From positions 1 through 9,930 of the forward strand of contig JBBARC010000071.1 of NCBI GenBank assembly GCA_040400005.1: a DNA stretch of 9,930 nucleotides, in the 5' to 3' direction. A program made the translations under genes and the position numbers. Below are positions 1 through 7,414 of the stretch, one piece after another. This stretch comes from JBBARC01 sp040400005 (GTDB lineage Bacteria; Pseudomonadota; Alphaproteobacteria; Acetobacterales; Acetobacteraceae). The number at the start of each line of letters is the position of its first letter. Within the stretch, counting starts at the first letter, position 1. The notes below the pieces were generated by a model. It saw only the letters and a list, made by a program, of their open reading frames with translations, did no database searches and was not told the origin of the DNA.

Positions 1-43
1 TTAAAGGCTTGCCTTTAATGGGGATCGAAGGGGCAAAGCCCCT
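1..43. repeat. Paired short palindromes at window edge
   Basis: Two inverted repeats lie downstream of the minus-strand hydratase gene. TTAAAGGC (1-8) and GCCTTTAA (11-18) form an 8-bp palindrome with a 2-base centre. AGGGGC (29-34) and GCCCCT (38-43) form a 6-bp GC-rich stem with a 3-base loop. Read on the minus strand, the second hairpin comes 15 bases after the hydratase stop, so it could help end that transcript. It has no run of T directly after it, so it is not a classic intrinsic terminator. It may instead be part of a dispersed intergenic repeat; the element could continue beyond the window. Confidence 0.4.
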
Positions 44-57
44 CGCCTTCCTTCCCC

Positions 58-849
58 TCAGCCCCCCGTAAACCGCGCGGCCCGTTTGCCGAGAAAAGCC
101 ATGACGCCTTCGAGGAAGTCGTTGGTGCGGCTGGCGCTGCGCTGGTTAACCCGTTCATGGTGCAGGGTTTGGGTTAATGTGCTTTCCAGCGAGGTGCGAA
201 TGGCTTGGCGCAGCAGGGCGTAGCTGCGGGTGGGGCCGGCGGCGAATTTGGCGCAGATTTTGTGGGCTTCTTCCATCAGCGCGGCATCATCGACCACTTT
301 CCACACCAGGCCCCAGTCGGCGGCGGTTTCGGCGGGCAGTTTTTCGCCCAGCATCATCATGCCGGTGGCACGCGCCCGGCCGATCATGCGGGGCAGCAAC
401 CAGGTTGAGCCAACATCGGGTACCAAGCCTATGTTAATAAAGGCTTGTAGGAAATACGCCGATTTCGCGGCGATCACCACGTCGCCGGAGATCGCCAGCG
501 AACAGCCGGCGCCGGCGGCGGGACCGTTGACGGCGGTAACCACCGGGAAGGGCAGCGCAAAAATGCGTTCCAGCATGGGGTTATAGTGGGTTTCAAGTGC
601 CAGGCCGGCATCGCGCGGGCCGGTGGGGTCGCCGGTAACGCCGGCGCCGAGGTCGGCGCCCGATGAAAACCCGCGGCCGGCGCCGGTGATCAGCAGCACG
701 CGGGTGTTGCCGGCATCGCGCAAAGTATCCAGCGCGTGGATCATTTCTGAAACCAGTTCTACGGTCAGCGCGTTGAGTGTTGCCGGCCGGTTGAGCGTGA
801 TGGTGGCAATGCCATCGGCTTCTTTAAGGTCGAGTGTCGCGTAGGCCAT
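58..849 (-). CDS. paaG: Enoyl-CoA hydratase/isomerase, PaaG-like
   Basis: A 263-residue crotonase-fold protein, normal length for the family. The oxyanion-hole segments are visible: GRGFSSGADL at residues 59-68 and GPAAGAGCSL at 109-118. The stretch GLVPDVGSTWLLPR (141-154), the WGLVWKVVDD segment (179-188) and the C-terminal end FLGKRAARFTGG closely resemble PaaG, the 1,2-epoxyphenylacetyl-CoA isomerase of phenylacetate degradation; Asp145 sits where PaaG-type enzymes carry their catalytic acid. No other paa gene is in the window, so it could equally serve fatty-acid or other acyl-CoA catabolism. The start is placed at the ATG ending at 849 because the product then begins MAYATLDL, typical of the family; the open frame extends 23 codons further without family similarity. 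A GGGGA lies about 12 bases upstream. It is 29 bases behind the amidinotransferase-family gene, so the two are probably co-transcribed. Family certain; exact substrate uncertain. Confidence 0.88.
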   Translation of the reverse strand: MAYATLDLKEADGIATITLNRPATLNALTVELVSEMIHALDTLRDAGNTRVLLITGAGRGFSSGADLGAGVTGDPTGPRDAGLALETHYNPMLERIFALPFPVVTAVNGPAAGAGCSLAISGDVVIAAKSAYFLQAFINIGLVPDVGSTWLLPRMIGRARATGMMMLGEKLPAETAADWGLVWKVVDDAALMEEAHKICAKFAAGPTRSYALLRQAIRTSLESTLTQTLHHERVNQRSASRTNDFLEGVMAFLGKRAARFTGG

Positions 850-878
850 GTTTAGAAATTTCCCCGTTCTTCGTGTGC

Positions 879-1736
879 TCAGGCGGCGCTTGTGCGATCC
901 AGCCGCAATGTCATGCAATAGGCACCACCACCCGACAAGATAAACGGATCAAGGTCAACGCCGTGCACCGCATAGCCACGGTCTTGCAGCATGGCGCGCA
1001 CGTGCGGCGCGGGGCGCGCCATGATAACATCGCGGCCGATATTCACCGCATTAACGCAAAACGCTGCGGCATCAGCTTCGCTGGCCACCAGCCGCATATC
1101 GGGGGCGACGTCGGCGTGGATGCGGGCCAGGCTATCGTCGCTAAAGGCGGGCGGAAAATACAGCACTTCGCCGCCCGATAGCGGGCAGAAGCAGGTATCC
1201 AGATGGTAGAACTTTGGCGTCGCCAGTTCTAACGCCACCACGTCACGGGCAAAAAAATCGGCCAGCACTTTGGTTGCCGCCAGCACCGATCGCTGGCCGT
1301 AGCCAGCCCAGAACACCTGCCGAGTGGCATCCCATATGGCGTCGCCGGCGCCTTCCTGGATACAATTTTCGGGGAAAATAGACACCTCATCCAGCACGCC
1401 CTGAGCGATATAGGCGTTGAGGGCTGCCTGAAAATAGGCTTCCTCGCCCTGGCGTTCGGGGCATTTGAAACGCGCGACAATGGCGCGGCGATCCAGCACC
1501 ACGGCGGCATTGGCGGGAAACACCATATCGGGCAGGCCGGCCACCCCTGGCACAATGTCGGTTTTGGCACCGGCCGCCTGCAGGCTTACGGTAAGGGCGG
1601 TGAAACTTGCCCGCGCCGCGGCACGCTGCCCGTGGGGGTCGGCTGCCCAGGCGGCGGGCGACATCCACGGGTTAATCACGTACGACACATCAAAATGCGC
1701 CGGATCGACTAGCAAAATATGGGCGGTGGGGGGCAT
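879..1736 (-). CDS. Dimethylarginine dimethylaminohydrolase / amidinotransferase-family protein
   Basis: A 285-residue soluble protein of the guanidino-modifying enzyme superfamily (arginine deiminase, DDAH, amidinotransferase). The fold landmarks are in order: an N-terminal YVINPWM segment (19-25), LPDMVFPANAAVVL (68-81, the substrate-loop region), the acidic motif EGAGDAIWD (128-136) with Glu128 and Asp132, FYHLDTCFCPL (176-186) with the catalytic His178, and GGGAYCMTLRLDR (269-281) with the nucleophilic Cys274. The full Cys-His-acid set is therefore present and the enzyme should be active on a guanidino compound. Dimethylarginine to citrulline plus dimethylamine is the likeliest reaction, but arginine or another guanidine cannot be excluded. 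The start is ambiguous: the ATG at 1736 begins at the family-like sequence but has no clear ribosome site, while an in-frame ATG at 1769 adds 11 residues and has GGAGG 12 bases upstream. Followed closely by the hydratase gene on the same strand. Confidence 0.85.
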   Translation of the reverse strand: MPPTAHILLVDPAHFDVSYVINPWMSPAAWAADPHGQRAAARASFTALTVSLQAAGAKTDIVPGVAGLPDMVFPANAAVVLDRRAIVARFKCPERQGEEAYFQAALNAYIAQGVLDEVSIFPENCIQEGAGDAIWDATRQVFWAGYGQRSVLAATKVLADFFARDVVALELATPKFYHLDTCFCPLSGGEVLYFPPAFSDDSLARIHADVAPDMRLVASEADAAAFCVNAVNIGRDVIMARPAPHVRAMLQDRGYAVHGVDLDPFILSGGGAYCMTLRLDRTSAA

Positions 1737-1992
1737 GGTTGAGCGCCGATCGACGATGGAGGAGCACATCGTGCAAAATTGCCTCCGTAACCGGCAAGCC
1801 CCAGCATCTTAGGTAAGTTAATTGTCCTGTCCTGCCGTTGCTGTGAAGCCCCGAGGACGTTCAGTCATCTCACGCGCTGCCAACACCCAATCTGGGCGCT
1901 CTTGTTCAGCAGGGGTGCCCTACTCTACTCTGACACCGCATCGACTCGCCCCGCCATCCTGCCCGGCGTCATAAAATTTAAGGATCCGCCCC
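1737..1992. promoter_or_regulatory. Divergent intergenic region upstream of pyrH
   Basis: This 256-base gap separates the minus-strand amidinotransferase-family gene from pyrH, so it should hold a promoter for each direction. On the plus strand TTGTTC (1902-1907) and TACTCT (1926-1931) are spaced 18 bases and make a weak sigma-70 candidate for pyrH; no consensus -10 is seen. A clear ribosome site AAGGA (1980-1984) sits 8 bases before the pyrH ATG. No tsf or rpsB coding sequence, RNA gene or riboswitch was recognised here. Confidence 0.35.
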
Positions 1993-2718
1993 ATGACCGC
2001 CGCCCCAACCTATAAGCGCGTGCTGTTGAAAGTGTCGGGCGAGGCGCTGATGGGCCAGCGCGATTATGGCCTGGATACCGATATGCTGGCCGCTATCGCC
2101 ATCGACGTGGGCGATGTCATCGCCATGGGCGTGGAAGTGTGCCTGGTGATCGGCGGCGGCAACATCTTTAGGGGCGTCGCCGGTGCCGCCAGCGGCATGG
2201 ACCGCGCCCAGGCCGACTACATGGGCATGATGGCCACGGTGATGAACGCCCTAGGCATGCAATCGGCGCTGGAAAAACGCGGCGTTGCCACCCGCGTGCA
2301 ATCAGCCATTCCCATGGCCAGCCTGTGCGAACCCTACATTCGCCGCCGCGCCATGCGCCACATGGAAAAAGGCCGGGTGGTGATTTTTGCCGGCGGCACG
2401 GGTAACCCATTTTTCACCACCGACACCGCCGCCGCCCTGCGCGCCGCGGAAATGGGCTGCGATACCCTGCTGAAAGGCACCCAAGTGGACGGCGTCTATT
2501 CCGCCGACCCCCGGCGCGAACCCAACGCCAAGCGCTACGACGAGCTCACCTACCTAGAAGTGCTCTCGCGCGACCTAGCCGTGATGGACGCCGCCGCCAT
2601 CTCGCTGTGCCGCGAAAACAAACTGCCCATCATCGTGTTCAACATCCACGCCCCAGGGGCTTTCGCCGCCGTAGTACGTGGCGAAGGGTTGTTTACGAAA
2701 ATTACCGAGCCTTCTTAA
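1993..2718 (+). CDS. pyrH: Uridylate (UMP) kinase PyrH
   Basis: A 241-residue amino-acid-kinase-fold enzyme that phosphorylates UMP to UDP with ATP, the committed step towards UTP and CTP in the cytoplasm; the bacterial enzyme is a hexamer regulated by GTP and UTP. The whole protein matches the family: YKRVLLKVSGEAL near the N-terminus (7-19, phosphate-binding), VIGGGNIFRG (52-61), MDRAQADYMGMMATVMNAL (69-87), FAGGTGNPFFTTDTAAALRA (132-151) and KGTQVDGVYSADP (161-173). Length is normal. The ATG at 1993 is supported by AAGGA 8 bases upstream. In most proteobacteria pyrH follows rpsB and tsf; here it is preceded by a divergent metabolic gene, so it must have its own promoter. Its stop codon lies inside the outer arm of the palindromic element that follows, which probably partly separates its transcription from frr. 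Confidence 0.97.
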   Translation: MTAAPTYKRVLLKVSGEALMGQRDYGLDTDMLAAIAIDVGDVIAMGVEVCLVIGGGNIFRGVAGAASGMDRAQADYMGMMATVMNALGMQSALEKRGVATRVQSAIPMASLCEPYIRRRAMRHMEKGRVVIFAGGTGNPFFTTDTAAALRAAEMGCDTLLKGTQVDGVYSADPRREPNAKRYDELTYLEVLSRDLAVMDAAAISLCRENKLPIIVFNIHAPGAFAAVVRGEGLFTKITEPS

Positions 2719-2878
2719 GCTAAGGAAAAGAAACTACTTTTCTGAAGGAAAGTAGCAAAAGACTTTTATCACGCGGGGACAGGGGCAACGCTGCCACCGA
2801 GGACTCCGCACCAGCGTGATAAAAGTCTTTTTGCTTCTTTTTCTTCAGAAAAAGAAGAGTCTTAACCTTGGCCTTAAG
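2714..2878. repeat. Nested palindromic intergenic element (about 165 bp, MITE/REP-like)
   Basis: The core is a long inverted repeat: 2754-2774 pairs with 2814-2835 (21 against 22 bases, one bulged A), with a 39-base GC-rich centre at 2775-2813. Outside it, each arm carries its own small hairpin: CTACTTT (2734-2740) with AAAGTAG (2749-2755), and CTTCTTTTT (2834-2842) with AAAAAGAAG (2849-2857). The two hairpins are also imperfectly complementary to each other, sharing a CTGAAG/CTTCAG centre. At the outer ends CTTAAGCTAAGG (2714-2725) roughly mirrors CCTTGGCCTTAAG (2866-2878). In RNA it would fold into one long rod and could act as terminator or processing site between pyrH and frr. The symmetry suggests a non-autonomous mobile or REP-type element. 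No protein is encoded in it, and the pyrH stop codon lies within the left end. Confidence 0.75.
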
Positions 2879-2972
2879 AGCCTGCTCTTGACCAGCCTAA
2901 TGCCTTAGTCCTTACAACGTTTTGGTGTGTTTTTAGGCGCCCTAGGGGGTGCCGTGGTGGAGGACTGGTGCG

Positions 2973-3539
2973 GTGACCGCCGACCTTAATGAGCTAAAGG
3001 CTGATATTTCTAGGCGCATGGACAGTGCGTTGGAGACGTTGCGGCGCGATTTTGCTGGGCTTCGCACCGGGCGGGCGAGCCCGGCGTTGCTGGAGCCGGT
3101 GAAGGTAGAGGCTTACGGCACGGACATGCCGTTGGCCCAGGTGGGCACCATTGGCGTGCCGGAGCCGCGGATGATTACCGTGCAGGTGTGGGACAAATCG
3201 CTGGTATCGGCGGTGGAGCGGGCCATTCGTGAGCACGGCTTGGGGCTTAACCCAATGTCGGAGGGGCAGATTGTGCGGGTGCCTATTCCGCAGTTGACGG
3301 CTGAGCGGCGCACGGAGTTGGCCAAGGCGGCCGGCCGGTATTCGGAGGGGTGCCGGATTGCGATCCGCGGTGTGCGGCGTGATGGCAATGATCAGATTAA
3401 GGGCTGGGAAAAGAAGCACCTAATTAGCGAGGATGATAGCACCCGCTGGGTGGAGGACGTGCAAAAAATCACCGATAGCTACATCAAGCGGGTGGATGAG
3501 AGTTTTGCCGATAAAGAGCGCGAGATAAAACAGGTCTAA
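2973..3539 (+). CDS. frr: Ribosome recycling factor
   Basis: A 188-residue homologue of ribosome recycling factor, which with EF-G splits the post-termination ribosome; the usual length is about 185. Recognisable blocks are FAGLRTGRASPALLEPVKVE near the N-terminus, PEPRMITVQVWDKSLVSAVE in the middle, and EGQIVRVPIPQLTAERRTEL, the strongly conserved hinge/domain region, followed by the long basic C-terminal helix. The start is set at GTG 2973 because GGAGG (2959-2963) lies 9 bases upstream and the length then fits; the frame is open from GTG 2949, but those 8 extra residues (PWW-containing) are not family-like. The stop overlaps the uppS start by one base (TAATG), indicating translational coupling. 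A -35-like TTGACC occurs at 2888-2893 without a convincing -10, so a promoter after the palindromic element is possible but unproven. Confidence 0.95.
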   Translation: MTADLNELKADISRRMDSALETLRRDFAGLRTGRASPALLEPVKVEAYGTDMPLAQVGTIGVPEPRMITVQVWDKSLVSAVERAIREHGLGLNPMSEGQIVRVPIPQLTAERRTELAKAAGRYSEGCRIAIRGVRRDGNDQIKGWEKKHLISEDDSTRWVEDVQKITDSYIKRVDESFADKEREIKQV

Positions 3540-4312
3540 TGGCGGCGTCGCGGACTGATCAACTGGCGGTGAAAGTTGCGGCGGACGCCCTGCCTACGGG
3601 TGGGGCCGGAGGCGTGCCGCGCCATGTCGCGATTATTATGGATGGCAACGGGCGGTGGGCGGCGCGGCGCCATTTGCCCAGGGCTGCCGGGCACCGGGCG
3701 GGCGCGGAAGCCGTGCGCCGCACGATTGAGGCGGCGGCTGAGCAAGGCGTTGGCTGGCTGACGCTGTTTGCGTTTTCCAGCGAAAATTGGCGCCGGCCAG
3801 AGGATGAGGTGAGCGATCTGACCGGGTTGCTGCGCCATTATTTGCGCCATGAGATTGCCAAGCTGCATAGCGAAGGCGTGCGCTTGCGGGTGATTGGCGA
3901 GCGCGGCCGGTTTGGCGGCGATATAGCGCGGGAACTGGCCGATGCCGAGGCGCTGACCGCCAAGAACACACGGCTGAATTTAACGGTCGCCCTTTCCTAT
4001 GGCGGCCGATCGGAGATTGTGGCGGCGGCGCGTGCCATTGCGGAAGCGGCGCGAGCCGGCACGCTGGACCCCACGAGCCTTACCGAGGACATGTTTGATG
4101 GGTATTTAACCACAACCGGCATGCCGGACCCGGATTTGGTTATTCGGACCAGCGGCGAGCATCGGGTTTCTAATTTTCTGCTGTGGCAATCGGCTTACGC
4201 GGAGTTTTTGTTTCCCGAGGTGTTGTGGCCGGATTTTGGCAAAACACATTTTGCTGCAGCCTTAGCTGATTTTGCCGCGCGCGAGCGGCGTTTTGGTGCG
4301 CGCCCTGGCTAA
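3539..4312 (+). CDS. uppS: Isoprenyl transferase (undecaprenyl diphosphate synthase)
   Basis: A 257-residue cis-prenyltransferase that extends farnesyl diphosphate with isopentenyl diphosphate to the C55 carrier lipid used for peptidoglycan and other envelope polymers; it acts at the cytoplasmic face of the membrane. The motifs are textbook: HVAIIMDGNGRWA (29-41) with catalytic Asp35, GHRAGAEAVRR (51-61), TLFAFSSENWRRP (75-87), and VIRTSGE followed by SNFLLWQSAYAEF (201-223). A small deviation is RTSGEHRVSN where most bacterial enzymes have Gln in place of His208. The first 25 or so residues are a variable extension common in alphaproteobacteria. Its substrate comes ultimately from the DXP pathway whose second enzyme, dxr, is encoded two genes downstream. 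The ATG overlaps the frr stop; its 3' end overlaps the proposed cdsA start. Confidence 0.96.
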   Translation: MAASRTDQLAVKVAADALPTGGAGGVPRHVAIIMDGNGRWAARRHLPRAAGHRAGAEAVRRTIEAAAEQGVGWLTLFAFSSENWRRPEDEVSDLTGLLRHYLRHEIAKLHSEGVRLRVIGERGRFGGDIARELADAEALTAKNTRLNLTVALSYGGRSEIVAAARAIAEAARAGTLDPTSLTEDMFDGYLTTTGMPDPDLVIRTSGEHRVSNFLLWQSAYAEFLFPEVLWPDFGKTHFAAALADFAARERRFGARPG

Positions 4313-5129
4313 TTTGGCGCCGAAAACGGGCGCCGGGTTTGGCGATTTCCGGGTGCGCGCGATCTCGGCGGCAGTCCTTGCGCCGCTGGGGATTGCGGCT
4401 GTTTGGCTCGGCGGGCCGGTGTGGCTGGCGACCGTTTGCGCCATTGCCGCCGGCGCCGGCATGGAATGGGCAGGGTTGAGCAATTTAGCGGTGCCTGGTG
4501 TTGGGCTTGCGGTGCCGGCGGCGATATTGGCTGCGTGTTTGGCGGCGGGCTACGGATCCAACAATGCGGGGCTGGCGGTGTTGCTGGTGGGGGCGGTTTT
4601 GGCCTGGCTTATCAGCGGCCGGCGCGCGGCGTTGGGTGGCGTTTTGTATGTCGGCGTGGGCGTGGTGACGCTGCTGCGGCTGCGCGCGGAACCGGCAGGC
4701 TTTGTGTTTGTGGTGTTTGTGCTGCTGGTGGTGTGGGGCAGTGATATTGGCGCCTATGTGGCGGGTCGGCTGATAGGTGGTGCCAAACTGGCGCCCAGCA
4801 TATCGCCGGGCAAAACCCGATCGGGCGCGGTTGGCGGGTTGGCGGCGGGCATCGTGTGTGGGGTTGGGTTTATCGCGGCGTGTGGCACGGCAGCCCCCCC
4901 TGGCAGTTTAGGCCAGACGGCGGTGGTGGCAGGCTTGCTATCGCTGGCCAGCCAAGCTGGGGATTTGCTGGAAAGTGCGGTGAAACGGCGCTACGGCAAG
5001 AAGGATTCCGGGCATCTTATTCCCGGCCATGGCGGGCTGCTGGATCGGCTGGATGGCGTGCTGGGGGCGGCCGGCATGCTGGGGATAGTGTCTGAACTGG
5101 TAAAATTGGGACTAAGGCTGTGGGCATGA
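4296..5129 (+). CDS. cdsA: Phosphatidate cytidylyltransferase (CDP-diglyceride synthase)
   Basis: An integral inner-membrane enzyme that makes CDP-diacylglycerol from phosphatidate and CTP, the branch point to all phospholipids. The C-terminal family signature is complete: SAVKRRYGKKDSGHLIPGHG followed by GLLDRLD, residues 227-253 in a 277-residue product. Upstream, WGSDIGAYVAGRLIGGAKLA and SISPGKTRSGA are also characteristic. Seven or eight hydrophobic segments rich in Ala, Gly, Val and Leu fill the rest. The start is not certain. GTG 4296 is preferred because it gives a short, normal N-terminus; it overlaps uppS by 17 bases. TTG 4293 or TTG 4272 are alternatives. The stop TGA shares bases with the dxr ATG (ATGA). 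Base composition is especially G-rich, as expected for a hydrophobic protein in this genome. Confidence 0.94.
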   Translation: MRALANLAPKTGAGFGDFRVRAISAAVLAPLGIAAVWLGGPVWLATVCAIAAGAGMEWAGLSNLAVPGVGLAVPAAILAACLAAGYGSNNAGLAVLLVGAVLAWLISGRRAALGGVLYVGVGVVTLLRLRAEPAGFVFVVFVLLVVWGSDIGAYVAGRLIGGAKLAPSISPGKTRSGAVGGLAAGIVCGVGFIAACGTAAPPGSLGQTAVVAGLLSLASQAGDLLESAVKRRYGKKDSGHLIPGHGGLLDRLDGVLGAAGMLGIVSELVKLGLRLWA

Positions 5130-6283
5130 AAACGATTTCGGTGCTCGGCGCCACCGGCAGTATTGGGCAATCGACCGCCGATTTGTTGGCCGCCCACCCG
5201 GATAAATACCAGGTGCGGGCGCTGGTGGGTAACCGGCGCGGGCGCGAATTGGCCGACCAAGCGATCGCTTTGCGCGCCGAAATTGCCGTGGTGGCCGATG
5301 AAGCGGCTTATGCCGAGCTAAAAGCCGGTTTGGCGGGCAGCGGCATTAGGGCTGCTGCCGGCGCGCAGGCGGTGCTGGATGCGGCACGGCTGGGGGCGGA
5401 TTGGACCATGGCGGCGATCACCGGCATTGCCGGGCTGGCGCCAACCCTTGCCGCCGCCGAGCATGGCGGCGCCATTGCCCTTGCCAATAAAGAAGCCCTG
5501 GTATCCGCCGGCGATGTGATGCTGCGCGCCGTTGCTGATTTTGGCGCAAATTTGCTGCCGGTGGATAGCGAGCATAACGCGATATTTCAGGCCTTGGCGG
5601 GCAGCAAGCGGGCCAGCTTGGAAAAGATCATTTTAACCGCCTCGGGCGGGCCGTTTCGTAATGCCACGCTGGCGGAGATGGCGGCGGCGAGCCCCGAAAT
5701 GGCGTTGCGCCACCCGGTATGGTCGATGGGGGCAAAAATCAGCATCGACAGTGCGACCCTTTTTAACAAGGGGTTAGAGGTGATCGAGGCGGCGCGGTTG
5801 TTTGACCTGACCAGTGGCGAGATCGACGTGCTGATCCATCCGCAATCGATTGTGCACGGCATGGTGTGTTTTACCGATGGCAGCGTGCTGGCGCAGATGG
5901 GGGCGCCGGATATGCGCATACCGATTGCCCACACGCTGGCGTGGCCGGATCGGCTGGTGAGCAAGGTTGCGCGCCTGGATTTGGCGCAGGCTGGAAAGTT
6001 GGAATTCGCCGCCCCAGATATGGAGCGGTTTCCCGCCCTGCGCCTGGCGCGGGAGGCGTTGTGTGCCGGCCATGGTGGGCCATGTGTGTTAAATGCCGCC
6101 AATGAAGTGGCGGTAGCGGCGTTTTTGGATCGCCAGATTGGCTTTTTGGATATTGCCGGGCTGGTGGCTGATGTGCTGGCCAAACTTGGTGCCCCGTTGA
6201 CCGCATCGCTTGCCGATGTGGTGGCGCTGGATGCCGAAGCCCGGCGCTTAGCCCGTTCGTTTGTGATGTCGCGTGCAGCTTAA
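5126..6283 (+). CDS. dxr: 1-deoxy-D-xylulose 5-phosphate reductoisomerase
   Basis: A 385-residue cytoplasmic enzyme converting DXP to methylerythritol 4-phosphate with NADPH and a divalent metal, the committed step of the non-mevalonate isoprenoid pathway and the target of fosmidomycin. Seen in order: the NADPH-binding GATGSIG (8-14), ALANKEALV (118-126), the metal-binding VDSEHNAIFQ (146-155) with Asp147 and Glu149, the flexible active-site loop RHPVWSMG (195-202), NKGLEVIEA (214-222) with Glu218, and HPQSIVHGMV then MGAPDMRIPIAHTLAWP (258-274). All catalytic residues are present and the length is normal. ATG 5126 is chosen over GTG 5120 because it overlaps the cdsA stop as ATGA and has AAGG (5114-5117) 8 bases upstream. 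It feeds the pathway that supplies UppS with prenyl precursors. Confidence 0.97.
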   Translation: MKTISVLGATGSIGQSTADLLAAHPDKYQVRALVGNRRGRELADQAIALRAEIAVVADEAAYAELKAGLAGSGIRAAAGAQAVLDAARLGADWTMAAITGIAGLAPTLAAAEHGGAIALANKEALVSAGDVMLRAVADFGANLLPVDSEHNAIFQALAGSKRASLEKIILTASGGPFRNATLAEMAAASPEMALRHPVWSMGAKISIDSATLFNKGLEVIEAARLFDLTSGEIDVLIHPQSIVHGMVCFTDGSVLAQMGAPDMRIPIAHTLAWPDRLVSKVARLDLAQAGKLEFAAPDMERFPALRLAREALCAGHGGPCVLNAANEVAVAAFLDRQIGFLDIAGLVADVLAKLGAPLTASLADVVALDAEARRLARSFVMSRAA

Positions 6284-6295
6284 CAGGATTTGATG

Positions 6296-7414
6296 ATGAC
6301 CGCCTTGCTAGGTAATTTGCCGCATTTCATCCACACTTTGCTTTCTTTTGCGCTGGTGCTGGGCATTTTGGTGTTTGTGCACGAGCTCGGCCATTATCTG
6401 GCGGCGCGTGCCGGTGGTGTGCGGGTGGAAGCGTTTGCCATTGGCTTTGGCCGGCCGATCGCATCGTGGACCGACAAGCGCGGCACAGTGTGGAAGCTGG
6501 GGGTGCTGCCGCTGGGTGGCTACGTAAAGATGCGGGCATCAGACGAAGATGAGGTGGCGCCCAACCCCGGCGCGCCGCTGGCCGAGGGTATGGGGTTGCT
6601 GGATGCGTCCCTGCCGGTGCGCGCAATGGTGGCCGCGGCCGGGCCGGCGGCTAATTTTTTGCTGGCGATGGTGCTGTTCGCCGGGCTGTTTGCGACATTG
6701 GGGCGCGAAATACCGCTGGCCGTGGTGGGGGCCGTGTCGCCGCACGGGGCGGCCGAGCAGGCTGGGCTAAAAACTGGCGACCAGGTGCTGGCGGTGGACG
6801 GGCAGCCGGTGCGCCGGTTTGAGGAGATGCGCGCGCGGGTAATGGCAAGCCCTGGGCAAACCCTGCATTTTAGCATCAAGCGCGAGGCCGCGGTGCTGGC
6901 GATTGACGTGCACGTGCAGGCTGTGGGCACGGGCGCCAGGGCGATTGGCCGGCTAGGGGTTGGCAGTGGCGCGGTGGAGACCGAGCATTTGTCGGTGCCG
7001 GCGGCGCTGGTGGCCGGTGTTACCCAAACCTGGGACATGCTGGGCGCTATGCTGGCGGGCCTTGGGCATTTGGTGTCCACCGGCGAGGGCGCCGATGACC
7101 TTGGCGGGCCGATCCGGATTAGCGCCATGAGCGAGCAGGCGGTATCGGCCGGACTGGTGACCCTGGTGAGTTTTATTGCGATGCTTTCGGTGAATTTGGG
7201 GATGGTGAATTTACTGCCGATCCCGGTGCTGGATGGCGGGCATTTGATGTTTTATCTGGCTGAGGCGGTGCGCGGTAAGCCGTTGCCGGAGAAGGCGCAG
7301 GAGTATGGGTATCAGGTTGGGTTTGCGCTGATTGCCAGTGTGTTTGTGTTTATCTCGTGGAATGATTTGGCGTATATCGGGGTGTTTCGCTGGGTGGCCG
7401 GATTGATTGGTTGA
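6296..7414 (+). CDS. rseP: Site-2 zinc metalloprotease RseP/MmpA
   Basis: A 372-residue polytopic inner-membrane protease of the M50B family that cuts substrates within the membrane, including anti-sigma factors and leftover signal peptides; the alphaproteobacterial form is called MmpA in Caulobacter. The zinc site HELGH is at residues 29-33 in the first membrane segment, and the third ligand lies in NLLPIPVLDGGH (306-317, Asp313). A single PDZ domain spans roughly residues 140-210 (VSPHGAAEQAGLKTGDQVLAVDG region is its start), compared with two in E. coli RseP. The ATG at 6296 is 7 bases from AGGA (6285-6288); ATG 6293 or TTG 6290 are close alternatives. It lies 12 bases after dxr, the standard order. 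The usual next gene, bamA, is missing; a toxin-antitoxin scar begins at its stop codon instead. Confidence 0.95.
   Translation: MTALLGNLPHFIHTLLSFALVLGILVFVHELGHYLAARAGGVRVEAFAIGFGRPIASWTDKRGTVWKLGVLPLGGYVKMRASDEDEVAPNPGAPLAEGMGLLDASLPVRAMVAAAGPAANFLLAMVLFAGLFATLGREIPLAVVGAVSPHGAAEQAGLKTGDQVLAVDGQPVRRFEEMRARVMASPGQTLHFSIKREAAVLAIDVHVQAVGTGARAIGRLGVGSGAVETEHLSVPAALVAGVTQTWDMLGAMLAGLGHLVSTGEGADDLGGPIRISAMSEQAVSAGLVTLVSFIAMLSVNLGMVNLLPIPVLDGGHLMFYLAEAVRGKPLPEKAQEYGYQVGFALIASVFVFISWNDLAYIGVFRWVAGLIG

Noticed and set aside
2719..2972. Riboswitch or structured RNA gene between pyrH and frr
   Set aside because: The symmetry is that of a simple nested inverted repeat; no known riboswitch, tRNA or ribosomal leader feature was recognised.
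5587..6183. 198-codon minus-strand frame inside dxr, and similar long frames inside frr, uppS and rseP
   Set aside because: All lie fully within well-identified genes and are complementary-strand by-products of high GC content.
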